A DNA stretch of 41,791 nt from a virus: positions 1 to 41,791 of IMG/VR virus record IMGVR_UViG_3300050134_000028. One strand, written 5' to 3'. Within the stretch, counting starts at the first letter, position 1. Each line of letters begins with the position of its first letter. Position numbers and translations under genes: made by a program. The notes under the pieces are model-generated. The model was not told the origin of the DNA and ran no database searches. It worked only from the letters and a program-made list of their open reading frames with translations. Shown here piece after piece: positions 1 through 5,954 of the stretch.

Positions 1-81
1 CAACGCACAATCCTTCTCATGCATCCGCAGGTTCCCACCCGCCTTGACTCCGCACGCTCCGCATGGTCGCTCGTCTGTTGT

Positions 82-126
82 ACCCATACATGGGTCTTTA
101 AGTACCCTAAACGCCCCATATATGGG
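82..126. repeat. Twin palindromes beside the tRNA cluster (pair 1)
   Basis: Two perfect palindromes, ACCCATACATGGGT (82-95) and CCCATATATGGG (115-126), have centres 32 bp apart and are separated by an A/T-leaning spacer containing CTTTAAG. Both carry the half-site CCCAT. A comparable pair lies at 920-962. Such a layout fits a dimeric DNA-binding protein contacting two sites on one face of the helix, or paired hairpins in RNA. The function is inferred only. Confidence 0.5.
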
Positions 127-149
127 TACGTTATGCCACATTACAAAAT

Positions 150-226
150 TGGTACGCGGAGAGGGATTCGAACCCCCAAATGACCACGCTAATCAGGCGT
201 GCGCTTTACCAGTTGGCTATCCGCGC
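150..226 (-). tRNA. tRNA-Ile (GAT)
   Basis: Read on the minus strand, the gene forms a 7-bp acceptor stem (GCGCGGA with TCCGCGT), a T arm with loop TTCGAAT, and an anticodon stem CACGC/GCGTG around the loop CTGATTA, giving anticodon GAT. CCA is encoded. Oddities are a weak D stem, a 7-base variable region and T at position 37, where a purine is usual. The anticodon loop has normal length and U33, unlike several neighbours. Confidence 0.8.
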
Positions 227-280
227 TCAAAAACTTTCCGAGGTAGGCGTGAACAGACGCCTCGTTCCTTCGCAGTATGC

Positions 281-411
281 TGCCCCCAGCGGGATTCGAA
301 CCCGCGTTTCCAGATAGGCAATGACTCGGGTATTCTAGTATTCCCCTGCCCCGTTCTAGAATTGGGGCGCGTCACCACTTACTGGCGTCTTAGCCGCTAG
401 ACGAAGGGGGC
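281..411 (-). tRNA. tRNA-like gene with about 55 extra bases in the anticodon arm
   Basis: The 5' part reads GCCCCCT, then a D arm GTCT-AGCGGCTA-AGAC typical of tRNA-Glu. The 3' part is a T arm GCGGG-TTCGAAT-CCCGC, then TGGGGGC, discriminator A and GCA in place of CCA. These halves pair into a tRNA, but 81 bases separate the D and T arms where about 23 are normal. A CCAG/CTGG anticodon stem can still form; the loop inside it holds a hairpin GCCCC/GGGGC and a second CTAGAA copy. The isotype cannot be read safely: a TTGCCTA stretch beside the 3' stem would give Gly(GCC) if a spacer were removed. It could be an intron-like insertion, a pseudogene or a tRNA-like RNA. Confidence 0.55.
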
Positions 412-425
412 TCATTGAAGAGACC

Positions 426-566
426 CTACTGCTCCTCGTCAAAATACGCTTCGTCACAGTCCGTGCAGTAATGGTAGTTCGGCTGCTCTTCGTCCGTGAC
501 GTAATTGTGCCCGTACATCTGGCAGGAAGTCCACGTTGAGAAATCTGTTTCCAGTTGCTCTTCCAT
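426..566 (-). CDS. Small acidic zinc-ribbon-like protein (46 aa)
   Basis: This 46-residue gene sits between two tRNA genes on the same strand. The ATG at 566 was chosen because GAGGAGG lies five bases upstream; the frame is open further upstream but there it runs through a tRNA gene. Cys15, His20, Cys34 and Cys37 could hold one metal ion, and the rest is rich in Asp and Glu. I do not recognise a family. Its position inside the tRNA cluster suggests co-transcription with the tRNAs. Confidence 0.7.
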   Translation of the reverse strand: MEEQLETDFSTWTSCQMYGHNYVTDEEQPNYHYCTDCDEAYFDEEQ

Positions 567-584
567 GATAGCCTCCTCAAAATT

Positions 585-675
585 TGGTGGGCGAGGATGG
601 AATCGAACCACCGACCTCCTGTGGCGTAGCCCTTGCGGACGTTGCACAGGCGCTCTAACACTGAGCTACTCGCCC
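585..675 (-). tRNA. tRNA with a 23-base anticodon loop
   Basis: All arms except one are textbook: acceptor GGGCGAG/CTCGCCC, TA linker, D arm GCTC-AGTGTTA-GAGC, variable region AGGTC, T arm GGTGG-TTCGATT-CCATC, discriminator A and encoded CCA. The anticodon stem CCTGT/ACAGG is perfect, but it closes a 23-base loop instead of 7. The extra bases can fold into a short stem capped by GCAA. No triplet preceded by U33 stands in a normal place, so no isotype is given. One base separates it from the next tRNA. It may be a tRNA with a 16-base intron-like insertion, or a tRNA-like RNA that does not decode. Confidence 0.7.
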
Positions 676-676
676 A

Positions 677-751
677 TGGAGCCCGCTGAAGGAATCAAAC
701 CTCCGACCTCTCCGTTAAAAACGGAGTGCTCTAACACTGAGCTAAGCGGGC
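677..751 (-). tRNA. tRNA-Lys (TTT)
   Basis: This is a complete, ordinary cloverleaf: acceptor GCCCGCT/AGCGGGC, D arm GCTC-AGTGTTA-GAGC, anticodon arm CTCCG-TTTTTAA-CGGAG with anticodon TTT, T arm GGAGG-TTTGATT-CCTTC, discriminator T and encoded CCA. It is the best-formed tRNA of the cluster and serves as an internal control for its abnormal neighbours. Confidence 0.93.
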
Positions 752-762
752 CTTACAAAACT

Positions 763-892
763 TGGTGGACACCCGAGGGATCGAACCTCTGGCGAATGCA
801 GATTACTCACGCGGTACTCATCGCGACATTTCCCGTGCTTTCAGTCAGCCGTACTTGGCTCTGCAAGCTGCTGGCGGGGTTCTTATGTGTCC
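763..892 (-). tRNA. tRNA-like gene with large anticodon-loop expansion
   Basis: The 3' end is tRNA-like: T arm AGAGG-TTCGATC-CCTCG, GGTGTCC, discriminator A and encoded CCA. The matching 5' strand GGACACA occurs at 892 and again at 915. The nearer copy gives a 130-base RNA with a 3-bp D stem and an anticodon stem GCAGA/TCTGC enclosing about 57 bases with several small hairpins. One base of the T stem and one acceptor pair are mismatched. The isotype is unknown. Either 5' end is possible, and a decayed tRNA is an alternative. Confidence 0.45.
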
Positions 893-919
893 CGTTTCCA
901 AACCAGCGTGTGTCCATGT

Positions 920-962
920 GCTCTTAAGAGCATCTTAAATCACTTAAAGTGCTCTCAAGAGC
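920..962. repeat. Twin palindromes in the tRNA cluster (pair 2)
   Basis: GCTCTTAAGAGC (920-931, perfect) and GCTCTCAAGAGC (951-962, with a central C/A mismatch) have centres 31 bp apart. The spacer is A/T-rich and contains CTTAAA twice. Sequence and spacing are close to a duplicated operator. The layout parallels the pair at 82-126 although the half-sites differ. Function inferred. Confidence 0.5.
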
Positions 963-969
963 ATAAACT

Positions 970-1051
970 TGGCACGCGGGGAAGGACTCGAACCTTCGAC
1001 CTCCGAAGCTTGCGCCCCGGCGCTCTGTAACCCCAACTGAGCTACCCGCGT
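970..1051 (-). tRNA. tRNA-like gene with GCAA-capped anticodon arm
   Basis: The acceptor stem (ACGCGGG/CCCGCGT), D stem GCTC/GAGC, variable region, T arm GAAGG-TTCGAGT-CCTTC and encoded CCA are all intact. The D loop is long (13 bases). The anticodon arm CCGGGGC-GCAA-GCTTCGG can pair fully (with two G-T pairs) into seven base pairs capped by a GNRA-type tetraloop, leaving no usual 7-base loop and no U33. If it decodes, GCA (Cys) is the only hint, with C at position 33. It is the first gene of the cluster in transcription order. Confidence 0.65.
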
Positions 1052-1093
1052 ATGGTGGGCAGGGACGCCTTGCAGCAATCCCCACCCAAACTT

Positions 1094-1723
1094 TTAATAC
1101 TCGCCGCTATCGGCAGAGCCGTTCTTAAATCGAATGCCCCAGCCGCCGCGCCAATAAACCTCAATCGTCTGGTTCCAACCGTGCTCTTGACGGTCGCAAA
1201 CACTAGGCCAGAACTCGTACTCTTTGCCTTCGTTATCGAGACGTTTCCCCTTCGGCAATTCTGGAAGCGGATCGTCCACGTGCAGATTCTCTTCCCAGAA
1301 CTTGTCTGCCGAGTATCGGATGTCGCCGTCGCCGTCACGAATCTCCTCAGCCTTCTTCTTTGCCCAACGGTAGAATCCGCTCATCGCAACTTTCTTTATG
1401 ACATCACGCGATGCCTGCCTCGTCTTGTTGTCGGACTCGATGTATCTCTCTGCGGAGCCGCCAAGCTCACTGTAATCGACCTTGAACTCTGGGTCGCCCC
1501 AGATTTGCTCAGTGATAGACGACGGGCAGATGTTCACCTTCCAGCCATTCGAGGTGTACTTACCGCCGACAACGTAGCCCTCGGCGTCACGCTCAAGCAC
1601 TTGCAGACGACCGTCCCAGTACGCCTGCGCTGCGTACACGCTTTCGATGTCAGCGTTGTGTACGCACGCCTCGGCTTCGGGGTCTTCCTCTTGCAACAGA
1701 CGAATGAGTTCTTTAACTTTCAC
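1094..1723 (-). CDS. Hypothetical phage protein (209 aa)
   Basis: The N-terminus MKVKELIRLLQEEDPEAEA matches a short helical start common in phage proteins of unknown role, where a helix with Leu spacing precedes a beta strand. The rest is soluble and charged, with no membrane segment or catalytic motif I can name. The start is GTG at 1723, with GGAGG nine bases upstream. The gene overlaps the end of the preceding PTH2-like gene by 11 bases, so translation is probably coupled. It lies directly upstream of the tRNA cluster in the same direction. Confidence 0.8.
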   Translation of the reverse strand: MKVKELIRLLQEEDPEAEACVHNADIESVYAAQAYWDGRLQVLERDAEGYVVGGKYTSNGWKVNICPSSITEQIWGDPEFKVDYSELGGSAERYIESDNKTRQASRDVIKKVAMSGFYRWAKKKAEEIRDGDGDIRYSADKFWEENLHVDDPLPELPKGKRLDNEGKEYEFWPSVCDRQEHGWNQTIEVYWRGGWGIRFKNGSADSGEY

Positions 1724-2099
1724 AGGGCACCGCCTCCGGGTATCTAGGCACGATCATTTGAATTGGTGCAGGGGCAACGTCATTTCTCCACAACCGATAG
1801 TTGGAGAGGCAACGGCGCTGCTCCTGCGTGAGCGGGTAGGTCGCAACTGCGGTCAACCCGAGGTTATCATCGGGCTCATAGAACACTTCATGGCCGATGG
1901 TATTGTCATTTAACTTGTTGATAACACGGAATAAAGCTGCCTTGTCGGGGACCCCGATGAGGACCATTGAAGGAATCTCTAATGGATCGCTCTGTTGATA
2001 TTGCTGTGCCATTTGGTAAACCGCGTGACAAGACTGGACTAATTGTTGTGCGACAGTTATCGCAGAATCTTGTCTAACGAATATGTATATGTGGGTCAT
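1713..2099 (-). CDS. PTH2-like peptidyl-tRNA hydrolase-fold protein
   Basis: The 128-residue product follows the order of the PTH2 family and its phage relatives: a first strand IYIFVRQD, a helix with QQLVQSCHA (the AQ..HA region of PTH2), a strand MVLIGVPDKAAL, and a late EPDDNLGLTAVA segment resembling the EPD...TAiA of phage members. PTH2 enzymes release peptide from stalled peptidyl-tRNA; whether this copy is catalytic is unknown because the usual basic residues are not obvious. The start at 2099 is preferred over 2129 because GGGGGTG precedes it and the upstream bases overlap the HNH gene on the other strand. It sits just upstream of the tRNA cluster. Confidence 0.65.
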   Translation of the reverse strand: MTHIYIFVRQDSAITVAQQLVQSCHAVYQMAQQYQQSDPLEIPSMVLIGVPDKAALFRVINKLNDNTIGHEVFYEPDDNLGLTAVATYPLTQEQRRCLSNYRLWRNDVAPAPIQMIVPRYPEAVPCES

Positions 2100-2123
2100 G
2101 ATACACCCCCACAGGAGAAATTC

Positions 2124-2777
2124 ATGCAATGGGGCACGTTTTCAAGATTGAACCCTGAGTGGTTCGCCTCCGTAATAACCGACGCCGCATCAGTTCCGGA
2201 AGTTTTACGAAAAATGGGACTGACCAACCAAACCAACAATCGAAAAGCCTTCTGGAAAAAAGTCAGTGAGATAGGGATTAACGCCGAACATTTACGAGTG
2301 CCCTCTGGTAAAATGCCGCCAAGAACCGCCGAGCACGGATTGAAACTCAGTGCTGCAAAATTAGGGATTAGCCTCGAAGAACGCCGACGTATGGCCGCTG
2401 AGAACCTACGTTGGTGCACATTCCACAAAGAAGCGGTCCCTGTCAGCCTGTTCAAGAACGAGCGCCAGCGAAGTTGTAATGCTTGCCTGCTCGCCGAACG
2501 ACTCTGGAATTTCTGGAAGCTCCCTCTAGAGTGGTTCTTAAACAAATTCAAAGAACAAGGTAGCACCTGTGCTATTTGTAGAATGGGAATTCCACCAGAA
2601 AATTTTGTTGTGGACCATGACCATAAACACTGCGAGCGGGGGTGCGCTAAATGTGCGAGAGGGTTGCTATGTGAACGCTGTAATATTGCATTGGGCTGGT
2701 TGGAAATACTTAAGAAAACACCTGAAATGATGGATAGTGCGGAGAAATACCTAGCGAAGTACGGTGGTTGCTGCTGA
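2124..2777 (+). CDS. Endonuclease VII-type HNH homing endonuclease
   Basis: The 217-residue protein has an N-terminal DNA-binding-like segment (residues 10-57: SVITDAASVPEVLRKMGL ... GINAEHL), a pattern seen in phage HNH proteins. Its C-terminal nuclease of the T4 gp49 / recombination endonuclease VII type has Cys149-x2-Cys152, Asp164-His165-Asp166-His167 and Cys183-x2-Cys186 followed by Asn187. It would cut DNA and promote its own spread. The start at 2124 is set by AGGAG six bases upstream. It is on the opposite strand to its neighbours and overlaps nothing essential, as expected of an inserted mobile gene. A repair or resolvase role is less likely given a second copy at 5385. Confidence 0.88.
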   Translation: MQWGTFSRLNPEWFASVITDAASVPEVLRKMGLTNQTNNRKAFWKKVSEIGINAEHLRVPSGKMPPRTAEHGLKLSAAKLGISLEERRRMAAENLRWCTFHKEAVPVSLFKNERQRSCNACLLAERLWNFWKLPLEWFLNKFKEQGSTCAICRMGIPPENFVVDHDHKHCERGCAKCARGLLCERCNIALGWLEILKKTPEMMDSAEKYLAKYGGCC

Positions 2778-2828
2778 CTGACCTACAGATCGCCGATTGC
2801 CTTACGCATGTGAGTAGCTCCTAAAGAC

Positions 2829-2856
2829 ATAATACCAGTAGTTGGAAAATTTGCAA
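2829..2856 (-). promoter_or_regulatory. Sigma70-like promoter
   Basis: On the minus strand TTGCAA (2851-2856) and TATTAT (2829-2834) are 16 bases apart, with GG before the hexamer as at other sites in this window. It points toward 2099, but the plus-strand HNH gene now lies between. Either it drives antisense RNA across that gene, or the HNH gene inserted between promoter and operon. Confidence 0.45.
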
Positions 2857-2871
2857 CAACTATTTTTCGAA

Positions 2872-3015
2872 TTATTTTTTGCCCTCGTCGATGGCCTCTT
2901 TCGCGAAGGAACACACGATCACCACGGCGATAATAATCGAGCCGCAGATAAGCCGCAGAAGTTCAAGCGGGTGCCACGCCAACCACAGTGCTCTACTTAG
3001 CCCAGAATTTTTCAT
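2872..3015 (-). CDS. Small single-span membrane protein (47 aa)
   Basis: The product has a positively charged N-terminus, one hydrophobic helix at about residues 21-38 (LICGSIIIAVVIVCSFA) and a charged tail EAIDEGKK. The start at 3015 has GGAGG six bases upstream. It overlaps the 3' end of the next upstream gene by 23 bases. No family is recognised. A single-span peptide of this size could be an accessory lysis or membrane-modifying protein, but it is far from the lysis genes. Confidence 0.65.
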   Translation of the reverse strand: MKNSGLSRALWLAWHPLELLRLICGSIIIAVVIVCSFAKEAIDEGKK

Positions 3016-3250
3016 GCCGTTCCTCCGCAGGAATATGGCGTGGTGTGGTGTCCAAATGGATAACGCCGATGTGGACATCGCCCGCCTGATAAGTGTTCAT
3101 CATTCCCGGGCGATCATCATCACCCATACCGAATGGGTCTTCGTATCCCCAGAAACGTGCGAATGCATACGCAGTCTTGCTGTCCGAGAACAGCCGGAAT
3201 TTCTCGATGTACTCAGGCTCGTTGTGTCGAATCACCAACCATGCGTCCAT
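2993..3250 (-). CDS. Hypothetical protein (85 aa)
   Basis: MDAWLVIRHNEPEY opens a small soluble protein with alternating strand and helix character and an acidic centre (GYEDPFGMGDDDRPG). The ATG at 3250 is preceded by GGAGG at seven bases and overlaps the stop of the upstream gene as TAATG, indicating coupled translation. It overlaps the downstream membrane-protein gene. No family is recognised; the tight packing and ribosome site support a real gene. Confidence 0.72.
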   Translation of the reverse strand: MDAWLVIRHNEPEYIEKFRLFSDSKTAYAFARFWGYEDPFGMGDDDRPGMMNTYQAGDVHIGVIHLDTTPRHIPAEERHEKFWAK

Positions 3251-3531
3251 TAGCAACCTCCACCATTGTTGAACACGATCTCATCCGCGATGCACAACCA
3301 ATTCTTTGCGAGAGGTGCATCGAAACTATCGTCCAGCGGAGCAACGCGAACATACCTACGACCGAGGCGAACTCCCAAATTGTGTGGAGCGAGTTGTCTT
3401 CGCATTCTGCGAACTTCAACGTAAGTCTTCGGACGGTCATAGATCATGCTGGGATAGCCAAGCTCGTGCTCGATCACCTTTCCCACAGTGACTATGTTCC
3501 GCTTTTTCACTTCAGCATGTCGTTGAGCCAT
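3250..3531 (-). CDS. Hypothetical basic protein (93 aa)
   Basis: This basic protein has many Arg residues in the middle (VRRMRRQL, VRLGRRYVRV) and ends NNGGGC. No domain is recognised. AAGGA lies six bases before the ATG at 3531. It overlaps the upstream 52-residue gene by 25 bases in a different frame and shares TAATG with the downstream gene, so it belongs to a chain of overlapping genes at 2872-4804. A nucleic-acid-binding role is possible from its charge only. Confidence 0.7.
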   Translation of the reverse strand: MAQRHAEVKKRNIVTVGKVIEHELGYPSMIYDRPKTYVEVRRMRRQLAPHNLGVRLGRRYVRVAPLDDSFDAPLAKNWLCIADEIVFNNGGGC

Positions 3532-3665
3532 TGCTTGTCCTTCTCGGTGAACTCTGCGGACTTGTCGGGTCTGTCGGAGAGGGGCACGACATTCAACCCC
3601 GCCGCGACCGGATCGTAGTCGAACAGAAAACAGGAGCCTAGTGGGTCGTAACCGTCACTTGCCAT
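3507..3665 (-). CDS. Hypothetical protein (52 aa)
   Basis: Translation from the ATG at 3665 gives 52 residues beginning MASDGYDPLGSC and ending DKQWLNDMLK. It fills the only gap in a run of overlapping genes: its start overlaps the end of the gene at 3655-4035 by 11 bases, and its end overlaps the next gene by 25. A purine-rich GAGGGGAG lies about a dozen bases upstream. The C-terminal EFTEKDKQWLNDML is helical. Function unknown. Confidence 0.6.
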   Translation of the reverse strand: MASDGYDPLGSCFLFDYDPVAAGLNVVPLSDRPDKSAEFTEKDKQWLNDMLK

Positions 3666-4035
3666 GCTTCGTCAACTCCCCTCGGTACTCTTTCATAAAC
3701 GGGTAGGCCCAATCGTGACGGCTCATCCCAATTTGGTCGGCGTGAATCCACAGTCCGAGAGTCACGTTCGCGCTCTCATCATGCACGTCAACCGATTCCG
3801 TAAAAACTGGATGCCGCTTCAGTTGGATTTCACCCTCCCAAAGGAGTGTACCCTCAGGATTGAAAATCTTCAGATAGTCGCCGTCATCGAGGCAATGCAG
3901 CCCATCGTATGACCATCGGGGGTGCGGCCAATTCTCAGTCGGCGGCTGAATGAACCGCTCATCCTGAATCGCCCAGTACCCGCCTTCTGTTCCCGTCTCA
4001 CTATACAGGAACAGCGTCCCCTTGATCGTCTCCAT
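3655..4035 (-). CDS. Hypothetical protein (126 aa)
   Basis: METIKGTLFLYSETGTEGGYWAIQDERF opens a beta-rich soluble protein with several Trp residues; DGDYLKIFNPEG and LLWEGEIQLKRH look like paired strands. This style is common among small phage proteins of unknown role. The start at 4035 has AAGGAAG close upstream and lies 35 bases inside the end of the preceding gene. No catalytic motif is visible. Confidence 0.72.
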   Translation of the reverse strand: METIKGTLFLYSETGTEGGYWAIQDERFIQPPTENWPHPRWSYDGLHCLDDGDYLKIFNPEGTLLWEGEIQLKRHPVFTESVDVHDESANVTLGLWIHADQIGMSRHDWAYPFMKEYRGELTKHGK

Positions 4036-4804
4036 GATCTTCCTTTTTGCAGGAACACAGATGGCAGCAATCATATTCCTGACCGAGCTTATCGATGTGT
4101 TCCAAGAAATGCTCGTGCAGTTCGCAGTAGGTATCGTGGTCTTTCGCCTTGGCGTGGAACGCCTCGATGCGAACCTTGACGCTTTCTTCCAGTTCAGGCG
4201 CAACGAGTACGGCGGTCGGAGCCACGAACTGCTCCATCGACTGTTTCTCCCGCTCCTGATCTTCCTCGGTCATCGGGTCGTTAGGTTTCATTTCCCATGG
4301 ACGATCTTGTGGCTTGCCGGAATAGTGATGGAAGTCAACGCCTTCTAAGCGAAGCCGCTCTTCCTCTGGCGTACCTTCGGGCGCGGATACCTGAGAATCA
4401 GATTCCAGACCGAGGTCTTTCACGAAAGTTTCATTCTCTACCGAAATGTCGTAACCAAGTTCGTACAGCTTGGACTTGTCGATCTTCTTGATGACCTCGA
4501 CAGTGCCGCCCTCTTCCGATATTACTCGCACGCCGCTGACTCTGTGCGTGTCGGGCCCTGTCATTACGGATTGGTGGATGCCGAACTTGAGTTTCTTCTT
4601 GAGAGTATCGGCGTCATCTTTACCGAGGTCGGGGTTGGAGACTTCGCCCGTGGTGAGGCTGAGGCGGTCAATGGACTGCATCGGGGTGCGCTGTATTCCT
4701 ATGGCATCCTGATACTCGCGGAGCAATGCCGCGTCCGTGGGATCGAGGAGATCGGGGTTAGTCTCCTGCTTCTTTTTGAACCACTCCCAAAATTTGAGAT
4801 TCAT
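4001..4804 (-). CDS. Hypothetical acidic protein with Cys-rich tail (267 aa)
   Basis: The protein starts with an amphipathic helix MNLKFWEWFKKKQE, continues as a largely acidic chain with probable disordered stretches (about residues 140-190), and ends in a Cys/His-rich segment (CELHEHFLEHIDKL ... YDCCHLCSCKK) that could bind zinc. AGGAG precedes the ATG at 4804. It is the first gene of the overlapping run down to 2872. No family recognised. Confidence 0.72.
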   Translation of the reverse strand: MNLKFWEWFKKKQETNPDLLDPTDAALLREYQDAIGIQRTPMQSIDRLSLTTGEVSNPDLGKDDADTLKKKLKFGIHQSVMTGPDTHRVSGVRVISEEGGTVEVIKKIDKSKLYELGYDISVENETFVKDLGLESDSQVSAPEGTPEEERLRLEGVDFHHYSGKPQDRPWEMKPNDPMTEEDQEREKQSMEQFVAPTAVLVAPELEESVKVRIEAFHAKAKDHDTYCELHEHFLEHIDKLGQEYDCCHLCSCKKEDHGDDQGDAVPV

Positions 4805-4910
4805 GCTTCTCCTAAAATTCGCCTCGGCCGTGGAGTTCCGTTCCCGTCACCACGGCTCAACCGCCTGACCACCGCCGACGCCTCAGCCTATTCCTGAAAC
4901 CAAGGAGGGC

Positions 4911-5066
4911 CTAGTTCGCTTTCGACCCATCGCGGTGCTTACGGTGTGCTTGCGAACCGACCACGGAGGGCACCAGCAACCCTTTGATCCATGGCAAAGT
5001 CAGATGCACTCGCGGGAATACTTTCGGAATCAGAAACGACTGCTGCCCGCGACCACCGAGGCTCAT
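4911..5066 (-). CDS. Possible small basic protein (51 aa)
   Basis: This 51-codon frame begins MSLGGRGQQSFLIPKVF and ends HRKHRDGSKAN. It is the only open frame of note in the roughly 280-base gap between 4804 and 5085. It has basic residues and a short hydrophobic stretch, but no convincing ribosome site. It may be real, or the gap may be a leader region for the gene starting at 4804. Low confidence. Confidence 0.3.
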   Translation of the reverse strand: MSLGGRGQQSFLIPKVFPRVHLTLPWIKGLLVPSVVGSQAHRKHRDGSKAN

Positions 5067-5084
5067 GCTATCTATGGATAATAC

Positions 5085-5306
5085 TTACTTTTTTGGGATT
5101 TCGTCAGTCCAAAGTGCGCCGAGGGCGTGGAGGATGATCTGGTCCTGTTCGGTCAGGTTTTCGGGATGGACAAGGATATCGTAGGCGTAGAAAATGTTGG
5201 TGTTTTTGGTGAGGCACCACGAAGCGTGGCGGACAATGCCCAAACAGTGCTCACAGGCCGCACCGCCGTGGCGATTTACTTGGTAGACGGGACTGATTTG
5301 GCCCAT
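5085..5306 (-). CDS. Small zinc-binding-like protein (73 aa)
   Basis: Cys18-x2-Cys21, His27 and Cys31 form a compact metal-site pattern near the N-terminus, followed by a helix NLTEQDQIILHALGALW. AGAGG precedes the ATG at 5306. The region upstream carries A/T-rich divergent promoter-like sequence shared with the HNH gene at 5385. Several small Cys/His proteins of this sort lie in the window; the family is not identified. Confidence 0.68.
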   Translation of the reverse strand: MGQISPVYQVNRHGGAACEHCLGIVRHASWCLTKNTNIFYAYDILVHPENLTEQDQIILHALGALWTDEIPKK

Positions 5307-5359
5307 TGGGATTTCCTCTTACCATAGAGTTTGATAATCGAGTTTTTACTTACTATCAG

Positions 5360-5365
5360 TATTAT
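5360..5365 (+). promoter_or_regulatory. Promoter-like element CAGTATTAT before the HNH gene
   Basis: CAGTATTAT matches the RGTATWAW motif seen before other genes here. It lies 19 bases before the ATG at 5385, and AGAGG lies between, so this message would have a short leader with a ribosome site. Confidence 0.4.
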
Positions 5366-5384
5366 GTATTAGAGGTAGTAAATC

Positions 5385-5954
5385 ATGCCGAAATTTGGAC
5401 CGATGTCAAAAACGCACAAACGAAAAATCAGTGAGGCAAACAGGGGAGTTCCGAAGTCCGTAGATCACAAAATTCTTCTGACAATCATCGGCAATCAATT
5501 GGAACAACACGGAATCACCGTCGAAATCTACAAACAGAAGCTCGCCGATGGGTTGCGGTGGTGTCACGGGCACGGCGCTTTCATGCCCGAAACTTTATTC
5601 GGAACTGCTAAACACGGAAATCGGTGTGAGGAATGTCGTAGTAAGTATGAATTCTCTCGCAAACACCATTTGCCGTGGGCGTGGTATGAACAAAAACTAA
5701 TTGAGCAAGATGGCGGATGTGGACTCTGTGGTGGACCTCCAACGAAACGGAAGGGGCGGCGAGTTCCGCTATTCGATCTCGACCATGACCATGCTTGTTG
5801 TTCTGGGGATAGGTCGTGTGGACGATGCGCTCGCGGTCTCTTGTGTAGTCGGTGTAATTTTGTTTTAGGCTGGATTGAAAAGGATTTGACTCGGCTCAAT
5901 TTGCTGGAAAAGATTACTACGTATCTTGAGAAATACTCTCATTCTTTCCAATAA
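5385..5954 (+). CDS. Endonuclease VII-type HNH homing endonuclease with NUMOD3-like start
   Basis: The 189-residue protein opens with MSKTHKRKISEANRG, resembling the NUMOD3 DNA-binding repeat of homing enzymes. The nuclease part has Cys-Gly-Leu-Cys, then FDLDHDHACC, then CARGLLCSRCNFVLGW, the zinc-staple and HNH core of the recombination endonuclease VII family. It is related to but clearly different from the copy at 2124. It is on the plus strand among minus-strand genes, and its 3' end overlaps the tail of the convergent gene by 16 bases. It is likely a selfish mobile gene. Confidence 0.88.
   Translation: MPKFGPMSKTHKRKISEANRGVPKSVDHKILLTIIGNQLEQHGITVEIYKQKLADGLRWCHGHGAFMPETLFGTAKHGNRCEECRSKYEFSRKHHLPWAWYEQKLIEQDGGCGLCGGPPTKRKGRRVPLFDLDHDHACCSGDRSCGRCARGLLCSRCNFVLGWIEKDLTRLNLLEKITTYLEKYSHSFQ

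Noticed and set aside
44-400. Plus-strand frame over the tRNA cluster
   Set aside because: It overlaps two tRNA genes on the other strand and encodes their complements.
281-411. Group I intron in the tRNA-like gene
   Set aside because: The extra sequence is about 55 bases, far shorter than a group I intron core, and no conserved core pairings are visible.
1087-1098. Promoter-like GAGTATTAA before the tRNA cluster
   Set aside because: It coincides with the last codons and stop of the gene at 1094, so the match can be explained by coding sequence alone.
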